Shown here one piece after another: positions 8,554 through 16,768 of a stretch of 64,000 nucleotides of DNA (within the stretch, counting starts at the first letter, position 1; each line of letters starts with the position of its first letter). The translations under genes and the position numbers were made by a program. The stretch is taken from assembly GCF_008364845.1 (NCBI RefSeq), contig NZ_VTTP01000005.1, positions 62,001-126,000 of the forward strand, read 5' to 3'. Origin of the DNA: Actinotalea subterranea (lineage in GTDB: Bacteria; Actinomycetota; Actinomycetes; Actinomycetales; Cellulomonadaceae). The notes below the pieces were generated by a model. That model saw only the letters and a program-made list of their open reading frames with translations, did no database searches and had not been told where the DNA came from.

Positions 8554-9359
8554 CACACGACCGTCTCGAAGCCGCCGATGAGGCCCTGGAGCGAGGCCGT
8601 CCACGCGCCCCACAGCCCCGTGACGAGCGCGAGCCCGACGAGGACGAGGACGACACCGCCCGTGCGCATGATCAGCACCCGGTGGTCGCGCAGGACGCGC
8701 AGCGCGCGCGTGGACCGTTCGAAGCCGAGCGCGATGAGCAGGAAGGGCAGGCCCAGGCCCACGCAGTAGGCGACGGACAGGAGCGCCCCGCGCCCGGCGG
8801 ACGCCTCGTCGAGCGCGAGCGTGTAGACGGCCACGAGGGTCGGCCCGATGCACGGGGCCCAGCCGAGGCCGAAGACGACGCCGAGCAGCGGCGCCCCCCA
8901 CAGGCCGGCGGACGGCGCGAGGTGCAGCCTGCGCTCGCGCTGGGCGAACGGGACCCAGCCCGTGAAGACGAGGCCCATGAGCACCACGACGACGCCGAGC
9001 AGCCGCGTGAGCACGTCGCTCCACTGCGCGAGGGCGACGCCGAGCGAGCCCGCGGCGACGCCGAAGAGCACGAAGACGAGCGTGAACCCGGCGACGAACA
9101 GGCCGACGCCCGCGAGCATGCGACCACGCCCGACCTCGCCGAGCGTGCGGGCCCGCGTGCCGCCCGACGCCGCCGAGCCGCCCGACGCCCCGCCGCCCGC
9201 CATGCCCGTCACGTAGCCCAGGTACCCGGGCACGAGCGGCAGGACGCAGGGCGACGCGAAGGAGACGAGGCCCGCGAGGACCGCGACGGGCACGGCGAGC
9301 AGCATCGACCCGCTCAGGACGGTGGTGCTGAAGGTGTCGCCCAGGCCCGCTGCGATCAC
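8553..9359 (-). CDS. ccdA: thiol-disulfide transporter CcdA
   Basis: CcdA passes electrons from cytoplasmic thioredoxin across the membrane to keep apocytochrome c thiols reduced. The 268-residue protein has six hydrophobic helices and the two conserved cysteines, Cys38 in FASPCVLPLVPG and Cys170 in GWAPCIGPTL, each in its family motif. A short Gly/Ser-rich loop near residues 55-68 is lineage-specific. The start overlaps the tlpA stop by 4 nt, and the stop overlaps the resB start. Confidence 0.94.
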   Translation of the reverse strand: MIAAGLGDTFSTTVLSGSMLLAVPVAVLAGLVSFASPCVLPLVPGYLGYVTGMAGGGASGGSAASGGTRARTLGEVGRGRMLAGVGLFVAGFTLVFVLFGVAAGSLGVALAQWSDVLTRLLGVVVVLMGLVFTGWVPFAQRERRLHLAPSAGLWGAPLLGVVFGLGWAPCIGPTLVAVYTLALDEASAGRGALLSVAYCVGLGLPFLLIALGFERSTRALRVLRDHRVLIMRTGGVVLVLVGLALVTGLWGAWTASLQGLIGGFETVV

Positions 9360-9985
9360 GCGTCCTCCGCCAGGAGGTCGTCGAGGAGCGTGCGCAGGGT
9401 CGACGGGTCGACGCGTCCCAGGATGCGTGCGGCGACACCGCCCTCGCGGTCGAGCAGCACCGTGGTGGGCACGGCCTGGACGGGCACGATCCCGGACAGC
9501 GCCGCGATCGCCGTCTTGTCGGTGTCGTGCAGCGAGGGGTAGGGCACCTCGAAGGTGCGCTCGAACGCCTGCGCGGCCTCGGGCTCGTCGGTCGAGTTGA
9601 TGCCGAGGACGTGCACGCCGTCGTCGGCGTACTCATCGGCCGCGGCGACCAGGTCGGGGGCCTCGGCTCGGCAGGGCGGGCACGCGGCGTACCAGGTGTT
9701 GAGCACGACGACGTCGCCCTGCCACGCGGTGACGTCGACGGCTGAGCCCGCGAAGTCGGTGCCGGTGATCTCGACGGGGCCGCTGCGGTCGCCCGCCTCC
9801 CAGAGCGTCACCGACTGGTCGCCCGAGATGTAGCCGGCCTCGCCGCCGTCCTCGGTGCGCCCGTCGTCGACGCCGGGCGCGCACGCCGCCGTGGCCGCGA
9901 GCGCGGCGACGACGACCGCGCCCCAGGTGCTGCGCGCCGCGCGTCGGCGGCCAGCGGCTCGGCCGCGTCCGTCCACGCGCGTCAC
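9356..9985 (-). CDS. TlpA/ResA-type thioredoxin lipoprotein
   Basis: This extracytoplasmic thioredoxin probably reduces the CXXCH cysteines of apocytochrome c with electrons from CcdA. An N-terminal signal segment ends at about Cys35 (ATAAC, an imperfect lipobox), and the active site is WYAACPPCR with Cys102 and Cys105. The start is the GTG at 9985, whose TGA-containing overlap with the phosphatase stop (GTGA) indicates coupling; this gives 209 residues. Longer frames upstream encode only antisense-like Arg/Pro sequence. Confidence 0.87.
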   Translation of the reverse strand: MTRVDGRGRAAGRRRAARSTWGAVVVAALAATAACAPGVDDGRTEDGGEAGYISGDQSVTLWEAGDRSGPVEITGTDFAGSAVDVTAWQGDVVVLNTWYAACPPCRAEAPDLVAAADEYADDGVHVLGINSTDEPEAAQAFERTFEVPYPSLHDTDKTAIAALSGIVPVQAVPTTVLLDREGGVAARILGRVDPSTLRTLLDDLLAEDA

Positions 9986-10641
9986 GCCCCGGGGACGATC
10001 GGGGCGTCGGGCAGGAGGTCGGCCGCGGGCTCGAGGTACGTGATGCCCGTGAGCCGGTCGTCCTCCCAGTGCAGGGACGTCAGCGAGGCGACCGAGCACT
10101 CGCGGCGGCGCGGGTCGTGCCACAGCCGCTTGCCCTCGAGGGCCTGGCGGGTGACCCAGATGGGCAGCTGGTGGCTGACGACGACGGCCTCGTGCCCGGC
10201 GGCCGCGTCGCGTGCGGCGGCGACACCGGCGAGCATGCGGGCGACCTGGACGCGGTAGGGCTCGCCCCAGGACGGCCGGAAGGGGTTCCACAGGTGCCGC
10301 CAGTGCGCGGGCCGGCGCAGCGAGCCGTCGCCGACGCCGAAGGTCATGCCCTCGAAGTGGTTCTCGGCCTCGATGAGACGGGGATCCGCGGCGACCTCGA
10401 GGCCGAACGCGGCGGCGATGGGCGCGGCGGTCTCCTGCGCGCGCTGCAGGGGGGAGGCCACGACGTGCACGACGTCACGCCGGGGCCCGAGGGGGCCTTC
10501 GCCCGCGAGGTGCGCGGCGACGCGGTCGGCCATGGCCTGCCCGCGCTCGGACAGCCGGAACCCGGTGAGGCGGCCGTACAGGACGCCGTCGGGGTTGTGG
10601 ACCTCGCCGTGTCGCATGAGGTGGACGGTCGTGGACACCAT
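9982..10641 (-). CDS. histidine phosphatase family protein (phosphoglycerate mutase-like)
   Basis: The 219-residue protein carries the catalytic RHGE motif at residues 10-13 and the second His in VVVSHQLP near 165, as in the branch-1 histidine phosphatases. It uses a phospho-histidine intermediate, but the substrate cannot be read from sequence. It is the first gene of the leftward phosphatase-tlpA-ccdA-resB-ccsB chain, a neighbourhood common in actinomycetes. No Shine-Dalgarno sequence is obvious; GAGACT 6 nt before the ATG could be a weak leaderless -10. Confidence 0.85.
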   Translation of the reverse strand: MVSTTVHLMRHGEVHNPDGVLYGRLTGFRLSERGQAMADRVAAHLAGEGPLGPRRDVVHVVASPLQRAQETAAPIAAAFGLEVAADPRLIEAENHFEGMTFGVGDGSLRRPAHWRHLWNPFRPSWGEPYRVQVARMLAGVAAARDAAAGHEAVVVSHQLPIWVTRQALEGKRLWHDPRRRECSVASLTSLHWEDDRLTGITYLEPAADLLPDAPIVPGA

Positions 10642-10696
10642 GGCACCAGTCTCGCCTACGCCGCCGTGTGCTGCGGTCAGGCCGACCGCCGTCGTC

Positions 10697-11203
10697 TCAG
10701 GCGGAGCCCGAGCCCGAGGGCGGCAGGGCGATGCGGTCCATCGCGCGGCCCAGCACCTCGAGCTCGGTGTCCGTGAGGACGTCGACGAGGTTCGCGCGTA
10801 CGGCGCGCACGTGGCCGGGGGCGGCGTCGCGCAGGAGCGCGAAGCCCTCGTCGGTCATGACGCAGTCGACGCCGCGGCCGTCCTCGGGGTTGGCCTGGCG
10901 GCTCACGAGCCCCCGCGCCTGGAGGCGGTTGATGGTGTGCGTGAGGCGGCTGCGTGAGTGGACGAGCGACGACGCGAGCTCGGACATCCGCAGGATCCGG
11001 CCGGGCGTCTCGGAGAGGCGGACGAGGATCTCGTACTCGCTGAGCGAGAGCTGGGCCTCCTGGTCGAGCTGCCGGGTCAGCGCCTCCGTCAGGCGGGCGC
11101 TGCCGTTGAGGTAGGCGCGCCAGGACCTCTGCTGGCTCTCCGTGAGCCAGCGGACGTCCTCGTCCGCGTGCGTCGTCGGCCCCGCGGCCTTGCTGCTCGG
11201 CAT
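10697..11203 (-). CDS. MarR-family transcriptional regulator
   Basis: The 168-residue protein has the MarR winged-helix layout: LSLSEYEILVRLSETPGRILRMSELA, a recognition helix SRSRLTHTINRLQ, and the wing SRQANPEDGRGVDCVMTDEG. The ATG at 11203 was chosen because GAGGGGAGAG precedes it; the frame extends further upstream without a site. It diverges from yceI, and a palindrome in the shared upstream region is the probable operator. The inducing ligand is unknown. Confidence 0.88.
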   Translation of the reverse strand: MPSSKAAGPTTHADEDVRWLTESQQRSWRAYLNGSARLTEALTRQLDQEAQLSLSEYEILVRLSETPGRILRMSELASSLVHSRSRLTHTINRLQARGLVSRQANPEDGRGVDCVMTDEGFALLRDAAPGHVRAVRANLVDVLTDTELEVLGRAMDRIALPPSGSGSA

Positions 11204-11296
11204 GCGCTCTCCCCTCGTCGGGACCAAGGTTCCCACGTCGGCGGCGCCCGGAGCCGGGTCCGGGCGGGTGAGGCGCGGCGCCCCGCGGCACAGGGG

Positions 11297-11353
11297 TTGC
11301 GCTTCCTCGTGAACCGTAGTAGAAATGTCAATCAGTTGGTTGATGCTTCAACC
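11297..11353 (+). promoter_or_regulatory. yceI promoter with MarR-type palindromic operator
   Basis: TTGCGC (11297-11302), a 17-nt spacer and TAGAAA (11320-11325) make a plausible promoter for yceI. Immediately downstream, over the expected start of transcription, lies the perfect inverted repeat GGTTGA-TGCT-TCAACC (11338-11353). A TCAA at 11329-11332 paired with the TTGA of the repeat may form a second overlapping site. MarR proteins typically bind such 16-20 bp palindromes. Confidence 0.6.
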
Positions 11354-11422
11354 TTCGACATCGTCAGCAGGGGACCGCTGCCAGACCGCAGCACCGCAGC
11401 ACCACAACCACGAGGAGACACC

Positions 11423-11977
11423 ATGTCCGTCACCACCCTCCCCGCCGGGCTCACCACCGGCACCTGGACCGTCGAGACGTCGCACAGCGCCGCGACCTTC
11501 ACCGTCCGCCACGCCGGCATCTCCAAGGTCCGCGGCTCGGTCGCGATCACCGAGGGCGTCATCACGATCGGCGAGGACCTCGCCTCCTCCAGCGTCACCG
11601 CGACGCTCGACCCGGCCACGATCGACACGCGCGACGCCAACCGCGACGGCCACCTGCGCAGCGCCGACTTCTTCGACACGGAGACGCACCCCACCTGGAC
11701 CTTCGCCTCGACGTCCATCACGGCCGCCGGCGACGAGTACGTCATCACGGGCGACCTGACCATCCACGGCGTCACGCGCGAGGTCGCGCTCACGACCGAG
11801 TTCAACGGTGCCGCCACCGACCCGTTCGGCGCCTCGCGCATCGGCTTCTCCGCGCACACGCAGATCTCGCGCAAGGACTTCGGCCTCACGTGGAACGCGG
11901 CCCTCGAGACCGGCGGCGTGCTCGTCGGCGACAAGGTCACGATCGACCTCGAGATCGAGGCCGTCGCCCAGGCCTGA
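11423..11977 (+). CDS. YceI family protein (lipocalin-like, isoprenoid-binding fold)
   Basis: The 184-residue protein begins TGTWTVETSHSAATFTVRHAGISKVRG and contains DANRDGHLRSADFFD, TFASTSI and LTIHGVTREVAL, the regular YceI strands. The family forms a lipocalin-like barrel that holds polyprenyl chains. There is no signal peptide, so it is probably cytoplasmic, as in most actinobacterial members. GAGGAGA (11412-11418) sets the ATG at 11423. Its pairing with a divergent MarR gene suggests control by that regulator. Confidence 0.88.
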   Translation: MSVTTLPAGLTTGTWTVETSHSAATFTVRHAGISKVRGSVAITEGVITIGEDLASSSVTATLDPATIDTRDANRDGHLRSADFFDTETHPTWTFASTSITAAGDEYVITGDLTIHGVTREVALTTEFNGAATDPFGASRIGFSAHTQISRKDFGLTWNAALETGGVLVGDKVTIDLEIEAVAQA

Positions 11978-12095
11978 CGGCCGCGCCCCGGCGGTGCCCC
12001 GCGTCCCCCGCGGGGCAGCACCGGCTCCCCACCCGCCCCGTCCCGACGGGGCCCTGATCCAGCGCCCTGCACCTCCCCCTGCGCGGGGCGCGGAC

Positions 12096-12132
12096 GCGAC
12101 GCCGCCGGTACCTCGTGTGCCGGCGGCGTCGC
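12096..12132. terminator. strong terminator between convergent yceI and rex
   Basis: GCGACGCCGCCGG (12096-12108) pairs exactly with 12120-12132, and three more pairs (one wobble) can form in the loop, giving up to 16 bp around a CTCGT loop. The position between convergent genes suggests it serves both strands. Confidence 0.75.
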
Positions 12133-12168
12133 CGTACCCAGGCGGGCGCGAGCCCCGGCAGCGCCCGC

Positions 12169-12810
12169 TCAGCCGCGGGACGCAGCCTTGCGACGCTCGT
12201 GGAACGCGAGGATCTGCAGCTCCGTGGCGAGGTCGACCGAGCGCAGGTCGACGCCGTCGGGCACCTGGAGCACGCGCGGCACGAACGTGAGGATCCCGGT
12301 GACGCCCGCCGCGACGAGCCTGTCGCACAGCTCCTGGGACACCCCCGCGGGCGTCGCGAGGACCGCGACGGTCGCCCCCTCCCGACGCACCACGTCCTCG
12401 AGCCCGTCGACGTGCTCGACCGTCAGGCCCGCGACCCGCGTGCCCACGACGTCGGGCAGCGCGTCGACGAGCGCCGCGACCCGGAACCCGGTGCCGGCCC
12501 CCGCGACGTAGTTCGCGAGCGCGTGGCCCAGGTTGCCGATGCCGACGATGACGACCGCGAGGTCCCCCGTCACGCCGAGCGCCGAGGCGACGTGCGCGTG
12601 CAGGTGCTCCACGTCGTAGCCGACGCCGCGCACGCCGTGCGACCCCAGGAAGGACAGGTCGCGCCGCAGCTGGGCGGGCCCCACGCCGGAGAGCTCGGCG
12701 AGCCGGCCCGAGTCGGTCGTCGCGACACCGGCGTCAGCGAGCTCCTCGAGGACGCGCAGGTAGATGGGGAGCCTCGCGACGGTCGAGGCCGGGACGGGGC
12801 GTGGGCTCAT
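12169..12810 (-). CDS. rex: redox-sensing transcriptional repressor Rex
   Basis: Rex senses the NADH/NAD+ ratio and represses respiratory and fermentative genes. The 213-residue protein has the N-terminal winged helix with the characteristic AQLRRDLSFLGSHGVRGVGYDVEHL (about 46-70). The Rossmann fold follows with GIGNLGHAL (about 90-98) and ends in the usual domain-swap helix. The ATG overlaps the glutaredoxin stop by 4 nt (ATGA). In many actinomycetes rex is followed by hemA; here a terminator and the convergent yceI follow instead. Confidence 0.93.
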   Translation of the reverse strand: MSPRPVPASTVARLPIYLRVLEELADAGVATTDSGRLAELSGVGPAQLRRDLSFLGSHGVRGVGYDVEHLHAHVASALGVTGDLAVVIVGIGNLGHALANYVAGAGTGFRVAALVDALPDVVGTRVAGLTVEHVDGLEDVVRREGATVAVLATPAGVSQELCDRLVAAGVTGILTFVPRVLQVPDGVDLRSVDLATELQILAFHERRKAASRG

Positions 12811-13067
12811 GCCCGCCCGCCGGCGAGCGCCCGGCGCAGACGCGCGGCGTCGAACCGCCAGAAGCCCTGCTGGACGCCGTCGACGGTGACGACGGGCACG
12901 AGCTCGCCGTACTTCGCGACGAGCTCCGGCGACGTGTCGATGTCGACCTCCGCGACCCCCGCGCCGGCCTCGGCGGCGACCTCGTCCACGAGCCCGCGGG
13001 CCTCCTCGCAGAGGTGGCAGCCGGAGCGGACGTACAGGACCACGCGCTCGGTCCCCTGTGCGCTCAT
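12807..13067 (-). CDS. glutaredoxin-family protein (thioredoxin fold, CxxC)
   Basis: The 86-residue protein has the redox motif SGCHLCEEA with Cys16 and Cys19, the cis-Pro strand VPVVTVDG, and a C-terminal LRRAL helix, matching the small DUF836/glutaredoxin-like proteins found before rex in actinomycetes. It should be a cytoplasmic disulfide reductase of unknown substrate. TAGGGT lies 7 nt before the ATG with no Shine-Dalgarno site, suggesting a leaderless message shared with rex. Confidence 0.85.
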   Translation of the reverse strand: MSAQGTERVVLYVRSGCHLCEEARGLVDEVAAEAGAGVAEVDIDTSPELVAKYGELVPVVTVDGVQQGFWRFDAARLRRALAGGRA

Positions 13068-13074
13068 GAGTCCA

Positions 13075-13103
13075 ACCCTAGGGGAGTCGATACAGTGGCC
13101 GGG
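13075..13103. promoter_or_regulatory. divergent leaderless promoters, glutaredoxin-rex and HAD hydrolase
   Basis: On the minus strand TAGGGT (13080-13075) is 7 nt before the glutaredoxin ATG. On the plus strand TACAGT (13091-13096) is 6 nt before the HAD GTG at 13103. Only 35 bp separate the two coding regions, leaving no room for ordinary leaders. Confidence 0.6.
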
Positions 13104-13918
13104 TGGCCCCGACGACCCCTGCCGCCGTCGGCGGAACGCATGTCGCCTCGCGGACGGCCGCCTTCTTCGACCTCGACAACACGATCATCCGTGGTGCGAG
13201 CGCGTTCCACCTCGCCGTCGGCCTGCGACGGCGGGGCTTCTTCGGCACCCGCGACCTCGTCCGGTTCGCGTTCCACCAGGCCCGCTACCTCGCGTTCGGC
13301 GAAGACGTGCAGCAGATCGACCAGGTCCGCTCGCGCGCGCTGTCGATCGTCGCGGGGCGCTCCGTCGCCGAGATCGCGGCGATCGGCGAGGAGATCTGGG
13401 ACGAGGTGCTGTCCCTGCGCATCTTCCCCGGCACGCAGGCCCTCCTGACCCAGCACCTCGAGGCGGGCCACGAGGTGTGGATCATCACCGCGAGCCCGGT
13501 CGAGATCGGCGAGCTCATCGGCCGGCGCCTCGGCGTCACCGGCGCGCTCGGCACGGTCGCCGAGCACGTCGACGGCTTCTACACGGGCCGGCTCGTCGGC
13601 GACCTCCTGCACGGCCGCGCGAAGGAGACGGCGGTGGCCGAGCTCGCGCGGACGCAGGGCCTGGACCTGTCGCGGTGCTACGCCTACGGCGACTCGACCA
13701 ACGACGTGCCGATCCTGTCCTCGGTCGGCCACCCCGTCGCGATCAACCCGGACGCGCGGCTGCGGCGGCACGCGCGCGCGGTCGGCTGGCCGGTCCGGGA
13801 GTTCCGTGGCCGACGCCGCACCGCCGCCCGCCGGAGCATGTACACCGCGAGCTGGGCCGGCCTGGCCTGGGCCGTGAGCCTCGCCCTGCGCGCTGCGCGT
13901 CGGGCCCTGCGCGGCTGA
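13103..13918 (+). CDS. HAD-IB family hydrolase (SerB-like phosphatase)
   Basis: The 271-residue protein has HAD motif I FFDLDNTII (Asp23, Asp25), motif II IITASP near residue 130, the Lys of motif III in GRAKETAV, and motif IV GDSTNDVP near 195. This is the HAD-IB/phosphoserine-phosphatase-like subfamily. A C-terminal basic and hydrophobic extension (about 240-271) may touch the membrane, as in PlsC-associated homologues. The start is GTG, placed 6 nt after a TACAGT -10. Substrate is not evident. Confidence 0.87.
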   Translation: MAPTTPAAVGGTHVASRTAAFFDLDNTIIRGASAFHLAVGLRRRGFFGTRDLVRFAFHQARYLAFGEDVQQIDQVRSRALSIVAGRSVAEIAAIGEEIWDEVLSLRIFPGTQALLTQHLEAGHEVWIITASPVEIGELIGRRLGVTGALGTVAEHVDGFYTGRLVGDLLHGRAKETAVAELARTQGLDLSRCYAYGDSTNDVPILSSVGHPVAINPDARLRRHARAVGWPVREFRGRRRTAARRSMYTASWAGLAWAVSLALRAARRALRG

Positions 13919-13934
13919 CGCCTCGTCAGCCAGC

Positions 13935-13974
13935 CAGTCCGTCAGTCCGTCAGTCTGTCAGTCCGTCAGTCTGT
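13935..13974. repeat. five 8-bp tandem repeats at the GH43 3' end
   Basis: CAGTCCGT or CAGTCTGT occurs five times in a row (13935-13974). The last two copies and the third's end lie within the final codons and stop of the leftward GH43 gene. Copy-number change would alter the last few residues of that enzyme. Confidence 0.85.
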
Positions 13975-15004
13975 CGACGGTCGCGACCGGCCAGCCCTCG
14001 TCGTCCCACGCGAGCTCGCGGATCGCGAGCTGGAACGCACCGCCCAGGTCCTCGTCGTAGTAGTGGAACGCCAGGTGGCCGTCCGACACCGACTGGCCGC
14101 CGGGCCCGATCATCGACCCGTCGGTCGCGAGCACCGGGGTCCCGCCGTCCTCGAGCATCGGCACGCCCTGGGCGTCGACGTAGGGGCCCGTGACCTCACG
14201 CGAGCGGCCCACGACGACGTTGTAGGTGCTGCGGACACCCTGGCAGCAGCTGTCCTTGGACACGAACAGGTAGTACCAGCCGTCGCGCTCGACGACGTAG
14301 GGCGCCTCGATCGCGTTCGGCGGCGCACCCCTGGACGCGATGGTCACCGGGTCGGCCGAGGGGTCGGCCGGCTTGCCGCTGGGCCACTCGAGCTCGACCA
14401 GCTGGATGCCGCCCCAGAACGAGCCGAACGCCATCCAGGGCGTCCCGTCCGCGTCCTCGACGATGCCCGCGTCGATCGCGTTCCAGTCCGTGTGGCCGGG
14501 CACCGAGCGGATGACCTCACCCCGGTCGGTCCAGCCGTAGTCGGGGTCCCCCGGGTCGAGCGTCGGGCTCGTGTGCAGGCCGATCACCGACCGGTTGCTG
14601 CCGAACGTCGAGGCCGACCAGTAGAGGTAGTACGTGCCGTCGTGCTCGTAGACCTCGGGGGCCCAGTAGCTGCGCACCCCCGGCACCACGTCCGCGACCC
14701 ACGCGGGCTCGTCGCGTGGCTTCCACACGAGGCCCGCGTAGGCCCACTCGCGCCCGTCCTGGGACGTGCGGACCTGGATCGGTCCCGCCGGGTCGCCCTC
14801 GATGCCCGTGGCGAAGACCGTCCACGGTGCGCCGTCGTGCCCGACGGCGAGGGCCGGGTCGTGCGCCGCGAGGTCGCCCGAGAGCTCGAGCGCGACCGGC
14901 TCGTCGGGCGTCCCGTCCGCGCGGCCGACGGTCGCCCACGCCACCCCCGCGCCCGCGGCGAGCACGAGGCCCGCCGCGAGCACCACCTGTGCCCGACGGC
15001 GCAC
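13958..15004 (-). CDS. secreted GH43 arabinan endo-1,5-alpha-L-arabinosidase
   Basis: The 348-residue protein has a basic start and hydrophobic core (about 4-26) typical of a Sec signal or membrane anchor, then a five-bladed GH43 domain. The catalytic triad is visible as Asp49 (AHDPALAV), Asp178 (NAIDAGIVED) and Glu233 (NAIEAPYVV), and SKDSCCQG near 250 is characteristic of arabinanases. It should cut the 1,5-linked arabinan backbone outside the cell. It begins 3 nt after the GH51 stop, so the two share a transcript downstream of the importer genes. Exo-activity or arabinofuranosidase activity cannot be excluded. Confidence 0.85.
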   Translation of the reverse strand: MRRRAQVVLAAGLVLAAGAGVAWATVGRADGTPDEPVALELSGDLAAHDPALAVGHDGAPWTVFATGIEGDPAGPIQVRTSQDGREWAYAGLVWKPRDEPAWVADVVPGVRSYWAPEVYEHDGTYYLYWSASTFGSNRSVIGLHTSPTLDPGDPDYGWTDRGEVIRSVPGHTDWNAIDAGIVEDADGTPWMAFGSFWGGIQLVELEWPSGKPADPSADPVTIASRGAPPNAIEAPYVVERDGWYYLFVSKDSCCQGVRSTYNVVVGRSREVTGPYVDAQGVPMLEDGGTPVLATDGSMIGPGGQSVSDGHLAFHYYDEDLGGAFQLAIRELAWDDEGWPVATVDRLTD

Positions 15005-15007
15005 GGT

Positions 15008-16546
15008 TCAGCCCGCGGTCGGCGGGACGGCGAGCCGAACCATGGTCCAGGAGACGGGCGGCAGCTCGACGCGCACCGTGTGCCCGCCGGCGGCGTGCTC
15101 GACCGACGCGTTCGGCACCGGGACGAGCGAGGTGTCGTCGTCGACCGTCGCCCGGGCGTACGGGTCGGGGTTGGCGAGCGTGAGCACCTCGACGACCTCG
15201 ACGCCCTCGCCCTGGGCGCCGAAGGCCCGCACGTCGAGCTCCACGACGGTCGGCTCCGCCAGGGAGCGGTTGACGGCGAACACGGCGACGGCGCCCGTGG
15301 CGGCGTCGTGCGTCGCGACGGCGTCGACGACGGGCGTCTGCCCGTACCTGGTCGTCTCGTACGTGGGCGTGGCCAGCTCGACCCGGAGCACCTCGCCGAC
15401 CGCGTACCGCGACGTCAGGGCGAACGGGTGGAACGTCGTCTGCCGCCAGATCCGGCCACCGGGCTCGGTCATGATCGGCGCGATCACGTTGACGAGCTGC
15501 GCGAGGCTCGCGGCCTGCACGCGGTCGCTGTGCCGCAGGAGCGAGATGAGCAGGTTCCCGACGACGACGGCGTCGGCCACGTTGTAGTGGTCCTCGAGCA
15601 GCACGGGGGCGACGGGCCAGGTGTCCTTGGGCGGGACGGACGGCGTCGCCTCCTGGTACCAGACGTTCCACTCGTCGAACGAGATGTTGATCCGCTTGGT
15701 GTGCCCCTGCGCGGCGCGCACGGCGTCCGCGGTGGCGACGACGTCCTCGATGAACCGGTCCATGTTGACGGCCGAGGCCAGGAAGCTCGCGAGGTCGCCG
15801 TCGGTCTCGTAGTAGTAGGCGTGCGCGGAGATGAGGTCGACGTGCTCGTACGTCTCGGCGAGCACCGTCGCCTCCCACGAGCCGAACGTGGGCATCGCCG
15901 AGCTCGAGCTGCCGCACGCGACGAGCTCGAGGCCAGGGTCGATCATGCGCATCGCGCGCGCCGTCTCGGCCGCCAGGCGCCCGTACTCCTGTGCCGTCTT
16001 GTGGCCGATCTGCCAGGGGCCGTCCATCTCGTTGCCGAGGCACCACATGCGCACGGCGTGCGGCTTCTCGGTGCCGTGGGCACGACGCAGGTCGGACCAG
16101 TACGTCCCGCTCTCGACGTTGCAGTACTCGAGCAGGTCGAGCGCCTCCTGGACGCCGCGCGTGCCGAGGTTGACGGCCATCATCGGCTCGACGCCCGCCT
16201 TCGCGGCCCAGCGCATGAACTCGTCGACGCCCACGGTGTTCGGCTCGGTGCTGTGCCACGCGAGGTCGAGGCGCGCGGGCCGCTGGTCGACGGGCCCGAT
16301 CGCGTCCTCCCACCGGTACCCGGAGACGAAGTTGCCGCCCGGGTAGCGCACGGTGCTGATGCCCAGCTCCCGGGTCAGCTCGACGACGTCGCCGCGGAAG
16401 CCGTCCGCGTCGGCGGTCGGGTGACCCGGGTCGTGGATCCCCGTGTACACGCAGCGGCCGAGGTGCTCGACGAACGAGCCGAACGTGCGTCGGCGGACGG
16501 GCGAGACCGAAAAGGCCGGGTCGATGACGATGGTGGCGGTGTTCAT
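15008..16546 (-). CDS. intracellular GH51 alpha-L-arabinofuranosidase
   Basis: The 512-residue enzyme removes terminal L-arabinofuranose from imported arabino-oligosaccharides. The acid/base is Glu173 in WCLGNEMDGPWQIG and the nucleophile Glu292 in SFDEWNVWY, both in the TIM barrel; a C-terminal beta-sandwich follows from about residue 390. No signal peptide is present. The ATG at 16546 is set by AGGAG just upstream; the frame runs 33 nt further without a better site. It lies between the importer and GH43, matching a cytoplasmic step after uptake. Confidence 0.93.
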   Translation of the reverse strand: MNTATIVIDPAFSVSPVRRRTFGSFVEHLGRCVYTGIHDPGHPTADADGFRGDVVELTRELGISTVRYPGGNFVSGYRWEDAIGPVDQRPARLDLAWHSTEPNTVGVDEFMRWAAKAGVEPMMAVNLGTRGVQEALDLLEYCNVESGTYWSDLRRAHGTEKPHAVRMWCLGNEMDGPWQIGHKTAQEYGRLAAETARAMRMIDPGLELVACGSSSSAMPTFGSWEATVLAETYEHVDLISAHAYYYETDGDLASFLASAVNMDRFIEDVVATADAVRAAQGHTKRINISFDEWNVWYQEATPSVPPKDTWPVAPVLLEDHYNVADAVVVGNLLISLLRHSDRVQAASLAQLVNVIAPIMTEPGGRIWRQTTFHPFALTSRYAVGEVLRVELATPTYETTRYGQTPVVDAVATHDAATGAVAVFAVNRSLAEPTVVELDVRAFGAQGEGVEVVEVLTLANPDPYARATVDDDTSLVPVPNASVEHAAGGHTVRVELPPVSWTMVRLAVPPTAG

Positions 16547-16572
16547 GCGAGCTCCTGTGGGGTGGGTGCCGT

Positions 16573-16613
16573 GCCCCACGCCGGCCCGTCGGGCGGGACG
16601 GACGGCGTGGGGC
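16573..16613 (-). terminator. intercistronic hairpin between importer and GH51
   Basis: GCCCCACGCCG (16573-16583) pairs with CGGCGTGGGGC (16603-16613) around a 19-nt loop that can itself fold (GCCCG-T-CGGGC). It lies 27 bp before the GH51 start in a 222-bp gap. It may partly end transcription from the importer genes or protect their 3' end. Confidence 0.55.
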
Positions 16614-16685
16614 GCGCCGGCGGGTGGCCGCGCGCAGGCGCCGACGAGCCCGTGGACGGGCAGGGCCGGACGCGGCCTGGTCTTG

Positions 16686-16723
16686 TGCGGGGTGCGGGGT
16701 GCGGGTGCGGGTGCGGGTACGGG
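16686..16723. repeat. imperfect hexa/heptamer G-rich repeats
   Basis: Five or more imperfect copies of TGCGGG(G) lie in the gap between the importer permease and GH51. The plus strand is almost free of C and could form a G-quadruplex-like structure; on the transcript strand it is C-rich. Confidence 0.6.
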
Positions 16724-16768
16724 CCGCGGTGCCTGTGCGGGGCGCGGTCCGCGCGGACGGTCAGCGCG

